NCBI GenBank assembly: GCA_934095845.1
Contig: CAKOKS010000003.1
Span: 1-64,000 of the forward strand
Direction: 5' to 3'
From: an uncultured Bacilli bacterium
GTDB lineage: Bacteria; Bacillota_I; Bacilli_A; RF39; UBA660
Length of the DNA stretch: 64,000 nucleotides
Shown here: positions 37,550 to 48,088 of the stretch, piece by piece
How positions within the stretch are numbered: position 1 is the first letter of the stretch
Layout of the letters: each line of letters opens with the position of its first letter
Program-made: the position numbers and the translations under genes
Notes under the pieces: generated by a model
What the model was told of the DNA's origin: nothing
The model's database searches: none
What the model saw: only the letters and a program-made list of their open reading frames with translations

Positions 37550-38377
37550 ATGGGTATAAGAAAATATAAACCAACTACGAATGGTCGTAGAGGAATGTCT
37601 ACTTTAACTAATGAAGAAATTACTACTTCAACACCAGAAAAAAGTTTATTAAAAACCATTTCTAAAACTGGTGGACGTAATAACCAAGGTAGAATGACTG
37701 TACAACACATCGGTGGTGGAGCAAAAAGAAAATATCGTATAATTGATTTTAAAAGAAATAAATTCAATGTAACTGGTAAAGTTACAACAATTGAATACGA
37801 TCCAAATCGTAATGCTAATATAGCTTTAATCACTTACTTAGATGGTGAAAAGAGATATATTATTGCACCAAAAGATTTAAAAGTAGGAATGATCGTTGAA
37901 TCTGGAGAAGCATGTGATATCAAAGTTGGTAATGCAATGCAACTTCAAAATATTCCTGTTGGTACATTAGTACACAATGTTGAATTAAAACCTGGTAAAG
38001 GTGCTGAAATTGCTAGATCTGCTGGACAAAGTGTTCAAATACTTGGTAGAGATGGTAAATATGTAATCGTTCGTTTAATGTCAGGTGAAACAAGAAAAAT
38101 TCTTGGAACTTGTATGGCAACTATTGGTGTAGTTGGAAATGAAGATTACGAATTAGTAAACATTGGTAAAGCTGGAAGAACTCGTCATTTGGGTATTCGT
38201 CCTACAAACCGTGGTTCTGTTATGAACCCTAACGACCATCCACATGGTGGTGGTGAAGGTAGAACACCAATCGGTAGAAAAGGGCCTGTTACTCCTTGGG
38301 GTAAACCAGCACTTGGATATAAAACTCGTAAAGGAAAGAAAGCTTCTGACAAGTTAATTGTTAGTAAGAAGAAATAG
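37550..38377 (+). CDS. rplB: 50S ribosomal protein L2
   Basis: 275 residues, normal length. The peptidyl-transferase-proximal segment [37 protein letters not shown] is intact, including the conserved His. AGGAGGTT precedes the ATG. Confidence 0.98.
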   Translation: MGIRKYKPTTNGRRGMSTLTNEEITTSTPEKSLLKTISKTGGRNNQGRMTVQHIGGGAKRKYRIIDFKRNKFNVTGKVTTIEYDPNRNANIALITYLDGEKRYIIAPKDLKVGMIVESGEACDIKVGNAMQLQNIPVGTLVHNVELKPGKGAEIARSAGQSVQILGRDGKYVIVRLMSGETRKILGTCMATIGVVGNEDYELVNIGKAGRTRHLGIRPTNRGSVMNPNDHPHGGGEGRTPIGRKGPVTPWGKPALGYKTRKGKKASDKLIVSKKK

Positions 38378-38385
38378 GTGATTTT

Positions 38386-38649
38386 ATGGCAAGAAGTTTA
38401 AAGAAAGGGCCTTTCGTTGATGAAAGCCTAATGAAAAAAATCGAAAAATTAAATGAATCAAATAAAAAAGAAGTTGTTAAAACTTGGTCACGTCGTTCAA
38501 CAATTTTCCCTGACTTTGTAGGTCATACAATTGCTGTACATAATGGAAAAGATTTTGTTCCAGTATATGTTACAGAAGATATGGTTGGTCACAAACTTGG
38601 AGAATTCGCTTTAACTCGTAAAGCTGGCGGACATGCAGGACAAAAGTAG
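38386..38649 (+). CDS. rpsS: 30S ribosomal protein S19
   Basis: 87 residues with [17 protein letters not shown] at the start and [32 protein letters not shown]. Forms a complex with S13 in the 30S head. Eight bases after rplB. Confidence 0.98.
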   Translation: MARSLKKGPFVDESLMKKIEKLNESNKKEVVKTWSRRSTIFPDFVGHTIAVHNGKDFVPVYVTEDMVGHKLGEFALTRKAGGHAGQK

Positions 38650-38660
38650 GAGGTTATTAG

Positions 38661-39002
38661 ATGGAAACATTTGCAATGCATAAAAGTGCAATGGTAGCTC
38701 CACGTAAATGCCGTATGACTATGGATTTAGTTAGAGGTAAAAAAGCTACTACTGCTATTGGAATATTAAAAAATACAAATACTAAATCTAGTAGACTTAT
38801 CCTTAAGGTTTTAAATTCTGCTATAGCTAATGCAACTAATAACTATGGTGCTAAGCTAGAAGATTTAGTAATATCTGAATGCTTCGTTAATCCAGGACCT
38901 GTTTACAAAAGAGTAAAAATTGGTTCTAGAACAAAAGTTGACAGAAGAGATAAAAGAACAAGTCACATAACTGTAAAAGTTAGTGATGGTAAGGAGGCTT
39001 AA
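38661..39002 (+). CDS. rplV: 50S ribosomal protein L22
   Basis: 113 residues. The extended loop that lines the exit tunnel is present (SECFVNPGPVYKRVKIGSRTKVDRRDKRTSHITV). AGGAGG precedes the ATG 11 nt after rpsS. Confidence 0.97.
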   Translation: METFAMHKSAMVAPRKCRMTMDLVRGKKATTAIGILKNTNTKSSRLILKVLNSAIANATNNYGAKLEDLVISECFVNPGPVYKRVKIGSRTKVDRRDKRTSHITVKVSDGKEA

Positions 39003-39008
39003 TTAGAT

Positions 39009-39686
39009 ATGGGACAAAAGGTAGATCCTAGAGGATTAAGACTTGGTGTTAACAGAGATTGGCAATCTAAATGGTATGCTGAAAAAGGTACTTATGTAAG
39101 TAATTTAAATAACGATATTAAAATTCGTGAATACTTAGTAAAAGAACTTAAAGATGCTGCTGTTTCAGAAATCTTAATCGAAAGAAAAGCAAATAGAATA
39201 GATGTTAAAATATCTACTGCTCGTCCAGGAGTAATCATTGGTAGAGGTGGAGAAGACATCGAAAAATTAAGAAAGAAAATAAAAAATATCTGTGGTGAAG
39301 ATGTATTCGTAACTATTAATGAAGTTAAGAATCCTGATTTAAGCGCAGAACTAGTTGCTCAATCAATTGCTAAACAAATTGAAAATAGAGGAAACTTCAG
39401 AAATGTTCAAAAGAAAGCTATTAGAAACACTATGAAAGCTGGAGCAAAAGGAATCAAAACTGCTGTATCTGGTCGTTTAGCTGGTGCTGAAATGGCTCGT
39501 ACTGAAGGATATACAGAAGGAACAGTACCTCTACAAACAATTAGAGCTAATGTTGATTATGCAACAGCTGAAGCTGACACTACTTATGGTAAGATTGGTG
39601 TTAAAGTTTGGATTTATAAAGGTGAAATCCTAAACAAAAGAGTAAACAAAGGAGGTAATGACGATGTTAATGCCAAAAAGAACTAA
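39009..39686 (+). CDS. rpsC: 30S ribosomal protein S3
   Basis: 225 residues. [23 protein letters not shown] at the N-terminus, KH motif [16 protein letters not shown], then the C-terminal domain with [12 protein letters not shown]. Part of the mRNA entry channel. Overlaps rplP by 23 nt. Confidence 0.98.
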   Translation: MGQKVDPRGLRLGVNRDWQSKWYAEKGTYVSNLNNDIKIREYLVKELKDAAVSEILIERKANRIDVKISTARPGVIIGRGGEDIEKLRKKIKNICGEDVFVTINEVKNPDLSAELVAQSIAKQIENRGNFRNVQKKAIRNTMKAGAKGIKTAVSGRLAGAEMARTEGYTEGTVPLQTIRANVDYATAEADTTYGKIGVKVWIYKGEILNKRVNKGGNDDVNAKKN

Positions 39687-40095
39687 ATATCGTAAACCTC
39701 ATAGAATTTCTTATGAAGGACGTGCTAAAGGTAATTTAGAATTACACTTTGGTGACTACGGATTACAAGCTAAAGAAGGTGGATACGTAACAGCTCGTCA
39801 AATCGAAGCAGCTCGTATCGCTATGACACGTTACATGAAACGTGGTGGAAAAGTATGGATTAACATATTCCCACATTTAGCTAGAACTCAAAAACCTTTG
39901 GAAACTAGACAAGGTAAAGGAAAAGGTAACGTTAGTGAATGGGCAGCGGTTGTAAAAGAAGGAAAAATCATGTTTGAAATAGCTGGTGTTTCTGAAGAAG
40001 TTGCTCGTGAAGCTTTAAGACTTGCATCTCATAAATTAAGCGTTACAACTCGTTTCGTTAAGAGAGAAGAAAGTGGGGATAGTAATGAAGACTAG
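39664..40095 (+). CDS. rplP: 50S ribosomal protein L16
   Basis: 143 residues from ATG 39664, giving the canonical start [21 protein letters not shown] is 8 nt upstream, inside rpsC. The upstream in-frame ATG 39658 would add two residues. Binds near the A-site finger and 5S rRNA. Confidence 0.97.
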   Translation: MLMPKRTKYRKPHRISYEGRAKGNLELHFGDYGLQAKEGGYVTARQIEAARIAMTRYMKRGGKVWINIFPHLARTQKPLETRQGKGKGNVSEWAAVVKEGKIMFEIAGVSEEVAREALRLASHKLSVTTRFVKREESGDSNED

Positions 40096-40282
40096 TGAAA
40101 TTAGAAAAATGTCCACTGAAGAGATATTAAAGAAAATAGAAGAACTAAAAAATGAATTATTCGATTTAAGAATGAAACAATCAACTGGTTCATTAGAAAA
40201 ATCACATAAAATAAATCAAGATAGAAAAGATATTGCTAGAATGAAAACTATTTTAAGTGAAAGAGAAGGAGGAAATGAATAA
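40085..40282 (+). CDS. rpmC: 50S ribosomal protein L29
   Basis: 65 residues from ATG 40085 within the rplP end; GTG 40073 in frame is unlikely because GGGG lies between them. Helical hairpin with the signature [23 protein letters not shown]. Overlaps both neighbours (11 and 1 nt). Confidence 0.95.
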   Translation: MKTSEIRKMSTEEILKKIEELKNELFDLRMKQSTGSLEKSHKINQDRKDIARMKTILSEREGGNE

Positions 40283-40542
40283 TGAGCGAAACTAAAAGAA
40301 CTGAATTAATCGGAAAAGTTGTTTCAGCTGCTAATAATAAAACTATTACAGTTTTAGTTGAAACTTATAGAAATCATCCTCTATACAAAAAAAGAGTAAA
40401 ATATTCTAAAAAATATACTGCTCATGATGAAAAAAATATAGCGAAAGTTGGAGATACAGTTAGATTACTTTCTACTAGACCATTATCTAAAACTAAGAGA
40501 TATGAACTTGTAGAAATCTTAACTAAATCTCAAGAAGCTTAA
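40282..40542 (+). CDS. rpsQ: 30S ribosomal protein S17
   Basis: 86 residues, OB fold with [43 protein letters not shown] and the closing [14 protein letters not shown]. Preceded by GGAGG. Confidence 0.97.
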   Translation: MSETKRTELIGKVVSAANNKTITVLVETYRNHPLYKKRVKYSKKYTAHDEKNIAKVGDTVRLLSTRPLSKTKRYELVEILTKSQEA

Positions 40543-40553
40543 GGAGGGTTATT

Positions 40554-40922
40554 ATGGTACAACAAGAAACAAGATTAAAAGTTGCTGATAACTCTGGAGC
40601 TCGTGAATTATTAGTAATCAGAGTATTAGGCGGAAGCAAAGTTAAATATGGTAACATTGGAGATATAGTTGTAGGAACTGTTAAAAAAGCTATTCCTAAC
40701 TCAAATGTTAAAAAAGGTAAAGTAGTAAAAGCTGTTATTGTTAGAAGTGTTGAAGGTGTAAGACGTGCAGATGGTTCTCTAATCAAATTCGGAGATAATG
40801 CTTGTGTATTAATCAAAGATGATAAGAGTCCAATCGGAACACGTGTTTTAGGACCTGTTGCTAGAGAACTTCGTGATAAAGATTTCATGAAAATTGTTTC
40901 TTTAGCAAATGAAGTTTTATAG
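40554..40922 (+). CDS. rplN: 50S ribosomal protein L14
   Basis: 122 residues, the standard length. [27 protein letters not shown] and [29 protein letters not shown] are diagnostic. Forms an intersubunit bridge and binds the silencing factor RsfS. Confidence 0.98.
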   Translation: MVQQETRLKVADNSGARELLVIRVLGGSKVKYGNIGDIVVGTVKKAIPNSNVKKGKVVKAVIVRSVEGVRRADGSLIKFGDNACVLIKDDKSPIGTRVLGPVARELRDKDFMKIVSLANEVL

Positions 40923-40931
40923 GAGGTAAAC

Positions 40932-41237
40932 ATGAAAGTTAAAGTTGGCGATAAAGTAAAAATTCTTGCTGGTAAAGATAAAGGCAAAGAAGGAACTGTT
41001 ACAGTAACTTTAAAGAAAAAAGATAAAGTTGTTGTAAGTGGAATCAATATGGTTAAAAAACATATGAAACCAAATCATCAAAATGAAACTGGTGGAATTC
41101 TTGAAACAGAAGCTCCAATTCATGTTTCTAACGTAAAAGTAATTGAAACTGAAAAAAAAGCAAAAACAGTAAAAACTACAGAAAAGAAAACAACTAAAAA
41201 AACTACTAAAAAAGAAGTAGGTGAAAATAATGAATAG
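40932..41237 (+). CDS. rplX: 50S ribosomal protein L24 with substituted C-terminus
   Basis: 101 residues. The KOW half is normal ([49 protein letters not shown]). The usual C-terminal segment with a conserved Gly-Arg-Lys pattern is replaced from about residue 74 by a tail of Lys, Thr and Glu. Assembly-initiator function should be kept since the KOW half binds rRNA. AGGAGG precedes the ATG. Confidence 0.94.
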   Translation: MKVKVGDKVKILAGKDKGKEGTVTVTLKKKDKVVVSGINMVKKHMKPNHQNETGGILETEAPIHVSNVKVIETEKKAKTVKTTEKKTTKKTTKKEVGENNE

Positions 41238-41769
41238 TTTAAAAGAAAAATACAATGATGTTATTAAAAAAGATTTAATGGAAAAATTCAATTACGCTTC
41301 AGTAATGGAAGTTCCTAAACTAGAAAAAATTGTTATTAACATTGGTGTTGGAGAAGCAAGTCATGATTCAAAATATATTGAAGCTGCAGTTGCTGATCTA
41401 GAAACTATTACAGGACAAAAACCAATTATAACAAAAGCTAAAAAATCAATAGCTGGTTTTAAATTAAGAGAAGGTCAATCTATTGGTACTAAAGTTACAT
41501 TAAGAGGAGAAAATATGTACAACTTTATGGATAAATTAATCCGTGTTGCATTACCTCGTGTACGTGACTTTAGAGGAATTAGTCCAAAAGCATTTGATGG
41601 CTTCGGAAACTATACTCTAGGAATTAAAGAACAACTTATATTCCCAGAAATAGATTATGATAAAGTATTAAAAATAAGAGGAATGGATATTGTTTTTGTT
41701 ACAACAGCAAAAACTAATGAAGAAGGTTTAGCATTATTAACTGGATTCGGACTTCCATTTAGAAAGTAG
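41230..41769 (+). CDS. rplE: 50S ribosomal protein L5
   Basis: 179 residues from ATG 41230, overlapping rplX by 8 nt; TAGGTG precedes it. Signatures [44 protein letters not shown] and [11 protein letters not shown]. Binds 5S rRNA in the central protuberance. Confidence 0.97.
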   Translation: MNSLKEKYNDVIKKDLMEKFNYASVMEVPKLEKIVINIGVGEASHDSKYIEAAVADLETITGQKPIITKAKKSIAGFKLREGQSIGTKVTLRGENMYNFMDKLIRVALPRVRDFRGISPKAFDGFGNYTLGIKEQLIFPEIDYDKVLKIRGMDIVFVTTAKTNEEGLALLTGFGLPFRK

Positions 41770-41777
41770 GTATATTA

Positions 41778-41963
41778 ATGGCTAAGAAAAGTATGATTGT
41801 AAAGGCAAATCGCCCACAAAAATTTAAAGTTAGAGAATATACTCGTTGTCAAAGATGTGGTCGTCCTCATGGCGTTCTACGTAAGTTTGGACTATGCCGT
41901 ATTTGTTTTAGAGAACTTGCAAATCAAGGACAAATACCTGGAGTTAAAAAATCAAGTTGGTAG
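41778..41963 (+). CDS. rpsZ: 30S ribosomal protein S14, zinc-binding type Z
   Basis: 61 residues with C-x2-C ([10 protein letters not shown]) and C-x2-C ([10 protein letters not shown]), the short zinc form found in Gram-positives, unlike the longer zinc-free paralogue. Its presence in the main operon implies zinc-dependent ribosome assembly. Confidence 0.97.
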   Translation: MAKKSMIVKANRPQKFKVREYTRCQRCGRPHGVLRKFGLCRICFRELANQGQIPGVKKSSW

Positions 41964-41978
41964 AAAGGAAGTTAAAAT

Positions 41979-42377
41979 ATGGTAGCAGATAAAATAGCAG
42001 ATATGCTTACAAGAATTCGTAATGCAAATCAAATGAAATATGATACTGTTGATGTTATTGGAACAAAAATGACAGTAGAAATCGCTAGAATATTAAAAGA
42101 AGAAGGATATATAAGCGATTATAAATTAGTAGAAGCTTCTAATGGAAATACTTTAACATTAAATTTAAAATATGCTGAAGATAAAAAAGTTAGAGTTATT
42201 ACTGGTTTAAAAAGAATCAGCAAATCTGGTTTAAGAGTTTATGCCAAATATGATGAACTTCCTAGAGTTCTAAATGGTTTAGGTATAGCAATTATATCTA
42301 CTTCTGAAGGTATTATGACTGATAGAGATGCTAGAAATAAAAAACTAGGAGGAGAAGTACTTGCTTACATTTGGTAA
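41979..42377 (+). CDS. rpsH: 30S ribosomal protein S8
   Basis: 132 residues; [19 protein letters not shown] at the start and the RNA-binding [31 protein letters not shown] at the end. In other bacteria S8 represses the spc part of this operon. Confidence 0.98.
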   Translation: MVADKIADMLTRIRNANQMKYDTVDVIGTKMTVEIARILKEEGYISDYKLVEASNGNTLTLNLKYAEDKKVRVITGLKRISKSGLRVYAKYDELPRVLNGLGIAIISTSEGIMTDRDARNKKLGGEVLAYIW

Positions 42378-42394
42378 CAAGGAAAATATTGGTT

Positions 42395-42934
42395 ATGAGT
42401 AGAATAGGAAATAGAGTATTAAAAGTACCTGCTGGTGTAAATGTAACAGTTGAAGGTAACACAATAACTGTTAAAGGATCAAAAGGTGAATTAAGTTATA
42501 CTTTTGATAAAAATATAACTGTAGAAGTAAAAGATGAAACTATTATAGTTAAACGTGCAAACGAAACTAAAAATGTTAAATCTTTACATGGAACAACTAA
42601 TGCATTAATTTCAAATATGCTAATTGGTGTATCTGAAGGTTTCCAAAAAGGATTAGAAGCTGTTGGTGTAGGATATAGATTTAATGTAGCAGGAAACAAA
42701 ATTACAGTTTCTGCTGGTTATTCTCATCCTATTGAAGTAATAGTTCCAAGTGATTTAAAAGTTGAATCAGTTTCAAATACAGAAATTACTGTAAGTGGAA
42801 TTGATAAACAAAAAGTATCCGAATTTGCGGCTAATATTCGTAAGATTCGTGAACCAGAACCTTATAAAGGTAAAGGTATACGTTATAAAGGCGAATACAT
42901 AAGACGTAAAGAAGGAAAGAAAGCTGCTAAATAG
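42395..42934 (+). CDS. rplF: 50S ribosomal protein L6
   Basis: 179 residues from ATG 42395, giving [15 protein letters not shown]; upstream in-frame starts would overlap rpsH. Both L6 domains are present, ending with [25 protein letters not shown]. The ribosome binding site (AAGGA) is unusually far, about 12 nt, from the ATG. Confidence 0.96.
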   Translation: MSRIGNRVLKVPAGVNVTVEGNTITVKGSKGELSYTFDKNITVEVKDETIIVKRANETKNVKSLHGTTNALISNMLIGVSEGFQKGLEAVGVGYRFNVAGNKITVSAGYSHPIEVIVPSDLKVESVSNTEITVSGIDKQKVSEFAANIRKIREPEPYKGKGIRYKGEYIRRKEGKKAAK

Positions 42935-42948
42935 GTAGGAGGGTTAAT

Positions 42949-43305
42949 ATGATAAAGAAAGAATCAACTAATGTCGCAAGACAAAGAAGACATGCTAGAG
43001 TTCGTAATAAAGTTGTTGGTACTAGTGAATGTCCAAGATTAAATGTATTTAGATCTAATTCTCAAATTTTCGCACAAATAATTGATGATGAAAAAGGAAC
43101 TACCTTAGTTAGTTCTTCAAGTGTTGAATTAAAAATCAAAAATGGTGGAAACGTTGAAGGTGCTAAATTAGTAGGTGCTGATATTGCTAAAAAAGCAAAA
43201 TCTGCAAAAATTACAAAAGTAGTATTTGATAGAGGTGGATACCAATATCATGGACGTGTTGAAGCTTTAGCTGAAGCTGCACGTGAAGCTGGATTGGAAT
43301 TTTAG
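42949..43305 (+). CDS. rplR: 50S ribosomal protein L18
   Basis: 118 residues. [37 protein letters not shown] and [26 protein letters not shown] are diagnostic; it binds 5S rRNA with L5. Confidence 0.97.
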   Translation: MIKKESTNVARQRRHARVRNKVVGTSECPRLNVFRSNSQIFAQIIDDEKGTTLVSSSSVELKIKNGGNVEGAKLVGADIAKKAKSAKITKVVFDRGGYQYHGRVEALAEAAREAGLEF

Positions 43306-43315
43306 GAGGTAGATT

Positions 43316-43825
43316 ATGGCAAAACAAGAAAAAGTTATGGACCCTAAGAAAAAACTTTTAGATGAAAAAGTTATTACCATCTCTAGAGTAACAAAAGTTA
43401 CAAAAGGTGGACGTCATTTTAGATTTTCAGCTACAATGGTAGTTGGTAATGGAAAAGGACTAATAGGAATTGGAACAGGTAAAGCTAATGAAGTACCTGA
43501 AGCAATTAAAAAAGGCGTACAAGCTGCTAATAAGAATTTAGTTAGAGTATCACTAGTTGATGCAAGAACTATTCCTCATGAAGCAATTGGTGTATGTGGA
43601 AGAGCAAGAGTTATGATTAAACCAGCTCCAAAAGGTACAGGTATTATTGCTGGTGGAGCTGCTCGTGCTGTACTTGAACTTGCAGGAGTTAAAGACATAG
43701 TTGCTAAGTCTTTAGGTGCTAATACTCAAGTAAACGTTGCTAAAGCTACTTTAGAGGCATTAAAATCACAACGTACTGCTGAACAAATCGCAGAATTACG
43801 TGGTAAGAAAGTTGAGGAGTTATAA
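43316..43825 (+). CDS. rpsE: 30S ribosomal protein S5
   Basis: 169 residues. dsRNA-binding N-terminal domain with [21 protein letters not shown] and C-terminal domain with [22 protein letters not shown]. The gene is followed directly by rplO; rpmD (L30), usually between them, is absent. Confidence 0.98.
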   Translation: MAKQEKVMDPKKKLLDEKVITISRVTKVTKGGRHFRFSATMVVGNGKGLIGIGTGKANEVPEAIKKGVQAANKNLVRVSLVDARTIPHEAIGVCGRARVMIKPAPKGTGIIAGGAARAVLELAGVKDIVAKSLGANTQVNVAKATLEALKSQRTAEQIAELRGKKVEEL

Positions 43826-43826
43826 T

Positions 43827-44267
43827 ATGAAGTTAAATAGTTTAGAAAAATCTCCAGAAACTAAAGTAAGAAAAAGAGTTGGACGTGGACCAGGATCTGG
43901 AATGGGTAAAACATCTACTCGTGGTGAAAACGGACAAAAATCAAGAAGTGGAGCAAGTATTAAAGCTTGGTTCGAAGGTGGTCAATCTCCTTTATATAGA
44001 AGATTACCAAAAAGAGGATTCAATAATACTAGATTCCAAACAAAATATGCAACTATCAATTTATCTGATTTAAACAGATTTAATGATGGTGATACAGTTA
44101 CTCCAGAATTATTAAAAGAAATGGGTATTGTAAAAAAACAATTAGCTGGTATTAAAGTACTTGCTAATGGTAAATTAGAAAAGAAGGTTAATGTTAAAGC
44201 TCAAAGATTCTCATCAAGAGCTGTTACAAAGATTGAAGAATTAGGCGGAACAGCAGAGGTGATTTAA
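43827..44267 (+). CDS. rplO: 50S ribosomal protein L15
   Basis: 146 residues from ATG 43827 (MKLNSLEKSP; GAGGAG inside the rpsE end). Glycine/arginine-rich N-terminal extension RKRVGRGPGSGMGKTSTRGENGQKSRSG is standard. The in-frame GTG at 43800 inside rpsE is rejected. Confidence 0.97.
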   Translation: MKLNSLEKSPETKVRKRVGRGPGSGMGKTSTRGENGQKSRSGASIKAWFEGGQSPLYRRLPKRGFNNTRFQTKYATINLSDLNRFNDGDTVTPELLKEMGIVKKQLAGIKVLANGKLEKKVNVKAQRFSSRAVTKIEELGGTAEVI

Positions 44268-44269
44268 AG

Positions 44270-45538
44270 ATGTTCAAAAGTCTTAAAGGATTATTTAATT
44301 CTAAAAATAAAGATTTGAGAAAAAGAATTTATATCACCTTAGCTATCTTAGCTATATTTGGTCTAGGTACTAATATAATGGTACCTCATGCCAAGAGTAT
44401 AACTCAAAATTTAGACTTCTTAGATTTATTAAATTTAATGAGTGGTGGTAGTTTAAAAACTTTCTCAATATTTGCGTTAGGAGTTATGCCATATATTTCG
44501 GCAACAATTCTTACACAATTATTACAAATGGATATAATTCCATATTTTAAAGAATTGAAAGAACAAGGCGCTACAGGTAGACAAAAAATAAACAAAATTA
44601 ATAGATACTTAGGTGTTCTATTCGCGTTTATTCAAGGTTATATATATGCAGTAGCATTTATGGGAGGATCTACAGTTGAAATATTAAAATCAACAATAAT
44701 ATTAACAGCTGGAACATCTTTACTATTATGGTTGGCAGATATAATTACGAATAAAGGATTAGGTAATGGTATATCATTATTCATAATGGCTGGTATTGTT
44801 AATACTTTACCATCAACATTCATTACTGCATTTAAAGACTTAATATTAGCAGATACATTTACTCGTGTTGTAGGAATTAGCTTATTTGCATTATTTATAA
44901 TTGCTTACTTAGTTATTCTAGTTGGTGTTGTATACATGCAAATTTCTGAAAGAAGAATTCCAATACAACATAGTCAAAGAACAGATAGTTCTTATAATAA
45001 AGAACAATCTTATATTCCTTTGAAATTAAATTCAGCAAGTGTAATGCCAGTAATATTTGCAAGTGCATTAACAAGTATACCAACACTTATTGCTCAATTT
45101 GTAAAAAATGATACATTTAAAAATATAGTAGAAAACTATTTAAGTTATACTACATTAACTGGATATATTCTTTATGTAGTATTAATATTTGCTTTTGGTT
45201 ATGTTTATACTTTAATGGAACTTAATCCAAAAGAAATGAGTGAAAATTTAGATAAAAATAGAAGTTATATTCCAGGAATAACTCCTGGTGAAAAAACTGA
45301 AATGTTTTTAAAAGGAACTATTTCAAGATTAACAGTAGTTGGAAGTTTATTCTTAATAGTAATAGCTTCCATACCAATATTATTTAGTAAAATTTCCTCA
45401 CTATCAAGTGCAGTAACACTTGGAGGTACAGGATTACTAATTGTAGTTGGTGTAGCTCTTGAAACTTATAAGCAACTTGAAAGTAGCATTGTAAGTAGAA
45501 GTTATCAAGGAAGTAGGAAGAGAAGACATAGAAGATGA
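44270..45538 (+). CDS. secY: Protein translocase subunit SecY
   Basis: 422 residues, ten membrane helices. ALGVMPYISATILTQLLQM in helix 2, the cytosolic loop ERRIPIQHSQR and the C-terminal basic tail are typical. Forms the SecYEG channel in the plasma membrane. TGA stop, overlapping adk by 4 nt (ATGA). Confidence 0.97.
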   Translation: MFKSLKGLFNSKNKDLRKRIYITLAILAIFGLGTNIMVPHAKSITQNLDFLDLLNLMSGGSLKTFSIFALGVMPYISATILTQLLQMDIIPYFKELKEQGATGRQKINKINRYLGVLFAFIQGYIYAVAFMGGSTVEILKSTIILTAGTSLLLWLADIITNKGLGNGISLFIMAGIVNTLPSTFITAFKDLILADTFTRVVGISLFALFIIAYLVILVGVVYMQISERRIPIQHSQRTDSSYNKEQSYIPLKLNSASVMPVIFASALTSIPTLIAQFVKNDTFKNIVENYLSYTTLTGYILYVVLIFAFGYVYTLMELNPKEMSENLDKNRSYIPGITPGEKTEMFLKGTISRLTVVGSLFLIVIASIPILFSKISSLSSAVTLGGTGLLIVVGVALETYKQLESSIVSRSYQGSRKRRHRR

Positions 45539-46185
45539 AGAATATAATCTTTATTGCTCCTCCCGCATCAGGGAAAGGAACTCAAAGCGAAATGCTAGTA
45601 AAGAAATATGGATACGTTCATATTTCTACTGGAGATTTACTTAGAGAAGAAGTAAAGAAAGCAAGTCTTCTAGGTGAAAAAGTAAAAAAACTTATGGATG
45701 CTGGTGAACTTATCAGTGATGACATAGTTTTAGATTTATTAAAAAGTAAGATTAAAAGTTGTGGGGTATCTTCAAGTTTTATATTTGATGGATATCCTAG
45801 AACCATTAATCAAGCTGAAAGTCTTAATGAATTAGCAATAGAACTTAATATTAAACTTGACTGTGTTCTATATTTAAATATAGATGAGATTACTGCAATG
45901 AAAAGAGCAGTAGGAAGGTTAAGTTGTCCAAAGTGTGGTTCAATTTATAATAAATATGATGAAAAACTTGCACCAATAAATGATAATTTATGTGATAAGT
46001 GTAAAGTTCCATTGTTATCAAGAAGTGATGATAATGAAGTTACTTTTAAAGAAAGATTTCATACATATTTAAATAATACTAAACCATTACTTGACTATTA
46101 CGAAAAGTTAGGTATAATTAACGTGATAGCAAGTTTGACTCCGGAAGAAACTTTTAAAGAAATAGAGGGTGTAATTAATGATTAA
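45535..46185 (+). CDS. adk: Adenylate kinase, zinc-LID form
   Basis: 216 residues. The P-loop reads APPASGKGTQ, a slight variant of GPPGSGKGTQ. FDGYPRTINQAE is the AMP-binding segment. The LID holds two C-x2-C pairs (CPKCGSIY and CDKCKVP), the structural zinc site of Gram-positive Adk. Converts ATP plus AMP to two ADP. Coupled to secY and map by overlaps of 4 and 8 nt. Confidence 0.96.
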   Translation: MKNIIFIAPPASGKGTQSEMLVKKYGYVHISTGDLLREEVKKASLLGEKVKKLMDAGELISDDIVLDLLKSKIKSCGVSSSFIFDGYPRTINQAESLNELAIELNIKLDCVLYLNIDEITAMKRAVGRLSCPKCGSIYNKYDEKLAPINDNLCDKCKVPLLSRSDDNEVTFKERFHTYLNNTKPLLDYYEKLGIINVIASLTPEETFKEIEGVIND

Positions 46186-46924
46186 TATATATACTGATGA
46201 TGAAATTAAATTAATTAAAGAATCAGGTCATATTACATATCAAACACACCAATATTTAAAAGATTTTTTAAAACCTGGAGTAACAACTAAACATATTGAT
46301 GATTTAGCTGGAGAATTCATTAGAAGTAAAGGTGGAGTACCCAGTTGCCTTGGTTTTGAAGGATACCCTGGCAATATTTGTATATCTGTAAATGATGAAG
46401 TTGTTCATGGAATCGGTAGTGATAGAAAATTAAAAGAAGGAGACATAGTCACTTTAGATATATGTACTCTTTATAAAGGATATCATTCAGATTCAGCTTG
46501 GACTTATCCTGTAGGTAAAATAAATAAAGAAAAAGAATATTTACTTTATCATACTGAAAAATCATTATTTACTGGATTAAAAGAATTAAAGGCGGGAGTT
46601 CCACTTGGTAATGCTTCCTCTAGAATTGGTCAATATGCAAAAAAACATGGACTTGGAGTTGTACATGAATTAGTTGGACATGGTGTAGGTCATGAATTAC
46701 ATGAAGATCCAGATGTTCCAAATTATGGTGTATATAATACCGGTGTAAAACTTAAAGAAGGAATGGTTATCGCAGTAGAACCTATGTTAACTGCTGGAAA
46801 AAGATATGTTGTTATGTTAGATGATGATTGGACAATTGTTACAGAAGATGGTCGTCCAAGTGCACATTTTGAACATACAGTTGCTATTCGAAAAGATGGA
46901 TACGAAATTCTTACAGGAGAGTGA
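46178..46924 (+). CDS. map: Methionine aminopeptidase, type I
   Basis: 248 residues. The two-metal site is complete: Asp in VTLDICTLYKGYHSD (both D), His in VGHGVGHELHEDP, Glu in VEPML and Glu in HFEHTVAI. Removes the initiator methionine. TGA stop; infA follows 3 nt later. Confidence 0.96.
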   Translation: MINIYTDDEIKLIKESGHITYQTHQYLKDFLKPGVTTKHIDDLAGEFIRSKGGVPSCLGFEGYPGNICISVNDEVVHGIGSDRKLKEGDIVTLDICTLYKGYHSDSAWTYPVGKINKEKEYLLYHTEKSLFTGLKELKAGVPLGNASSRIGQYAKKHGLGVVHELVGHGVGHELHEDPDVPNYGVYNTGVKLKEGMVIAVEPMLTAGKRYVVMLDDDWTIVTEDGRPSAHFEHTVAIRKDGYEILTGE

Positions 46925-46927
46925 AAA

Positions 46928-47140
46928 ATGGCTAAAGAGCAAAAAATAGAAGTCGAAGGTAAAGTAATCGACGTAACTCATGAAATATATAAAATTGAGT
47001 TAGATAATAAGCTTATTGTAACTGCCCGTGTTTCTGGTAAAATACGTATGAACATGATTCGTATTTTAGCAGGTGATAGAGTTACAGTAGAAATGTCACC
47101 AACTGATTTAACACATGGGATAATAAAATACAGAAAGTAA
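46928..47140 (+). CDS. infA: Translation initiation factor IF-1
   Basis: 70 residues, a single OB fold: [11 protein letters not shown] at the start, then the [31 protein letters not shown] ending. Slightly divergent in the middle ([15 protein letters not shown]). Occupies the A site during initiation. Confidence 0.96.
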   Translation: MAKEQKIEVEGKVIDVTHEIYKIELDNKLIVTARVSGKIRMNMIRILAGDRVTVEMSPTDLTHGIIKYRK

Positions 47141-47161
47141 ATAAAATATAGGAGGTTATTT

Positions 47162-47275
47162 ATGAAAGTAAGAGCATCAGTTAAAAAAATCTGTGCAAAA
47201 TGCAGAATAATTAAAAGAAAAGGTAAAGTTATGGTTATTTGTGAAAATCCAAAACACAAACAAACACAAGGCTAG
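47162..47275 (+). CDS. rpmJ: 50S ribosomal protein L36, zinc form
   Basis: 37 residues, [15 protein letters not shown] followed by a Cys and a His (C-x2-C, C and H ligands). AGGAGG precedes the ATG and the stop TAG runs into the rpsM ribosome binding site. Standard position between infA and rpsM. Confidence 0.95.
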   Translation: MKVRASVKKICAKCRIIKRKGKVMVICENPKHKQTQG

Positions 47276-47287
47276 GAGGAAATATAA

Positions 47288-47662
47288 ATGGCACGTATTA
47301 AAAATATAGAATTACCAAAAGATAAAGCATTATATATTGGATTAACTGCAATATATGGTGTTGGACAAAGCACTGCTAAGAAAATTTGTTCTGAAGCAAA
47401 AATTGATCCAGAAATGAAAGTTAGAGATTTAACTACTGAACAAGAAGCTTTATTAAGAACTGAAGTTGATAAATTTGTAGTTGAAGGTGAACTTCGTAGA
47501 GAAGTACAAATGAACATAAAAAATAAAATGGAAATCAAATCTTACCAAGGTGTAAGACATATTAAAGGATTACCAGTTCATGGACAAAGCACTAGAAGTA
47601 ATGCAAAAACTCGTAAAGGAAAAGGTAAAGTTGTTGCTAACAAGAAAAAAGTTGGTAAATAA
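47288..47662 (+). CDS. rpsM: 30S ribosomal protein S13
   Basis: 124 residues. YIGLTAIYGVGQSTAKKICSEAKID (helix-turn motif) and the basic tail GQSTRSNAKTRKGKGKVVANKKK. Contacts the P-site tRNA and helix 38. Confidence 0.98.
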   Translation: MARIKNIELPKDKALYIGLTAIYGVGQSTAKKICSEAKIDPEMKVRDLTTEQEALLRTEVDKFVVEGELRREVQMNIKNKMEIKSYQGVRHIKGLPVHGQSTRSNAKTRKGKGKVVANKKKVGK

Positions 47663-47680
47663 TAATTAGGAGGTATAATA

Positions 47681-48064
47681 ATGGCTTATAATAGAAGAAA
47701 AAGAAAAATTAAAAAGAATATTCCTGAAGCTCAAGCTCATATATCTTCATCTTATAATAATACATTAGTTACTATTACAGATAAAGATGGTAATACAATT
47801 AGTTGGGCATCATCTGGAACAATTGGTTACAAAGGAAGTAAAAAGAAAACTCCTTATGCTGCTGGACTTGCTGCTGAAAGTGCTGGAAAAGCTGCTATGG
47901 ATGCTGGAGTTGTTAAAGTTGAAGTATTTGTTAAAGGTTTAGGTGGAGGTAGAGAAACTGCTATTCGTTCACTTCAAGCTGTTGGACTAGAAATTACTGC
48001 TATTAACGATGAAACACCAGTACCACATAATGGTTGTAGACCACCAAAACGTCCAAGAAACTAA
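47681..48064 (+). CDS. rpsK: 30S ribosomal protein S11
   Basis: 127 residues with [27 protein letters not shown] and the conserved end [16 protein letters not shown]. Platform protein at the mRNA exit. Confidence 0.98.
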   Translation: MAYNRRKRKIKKNIPEAQAHISSSYNNTLVTITDKDGNTISWASSGTIGYKGSKKKTPYAAGLAAESAGKAAMDAGVVKVEVFVKGLGGGRETAIRSLQAVGLEITAINDETPVPHNGCRPPKRPRN

Positions 48065-48088
48065 TACAAAGGAAAAGAGGATTTAAAT

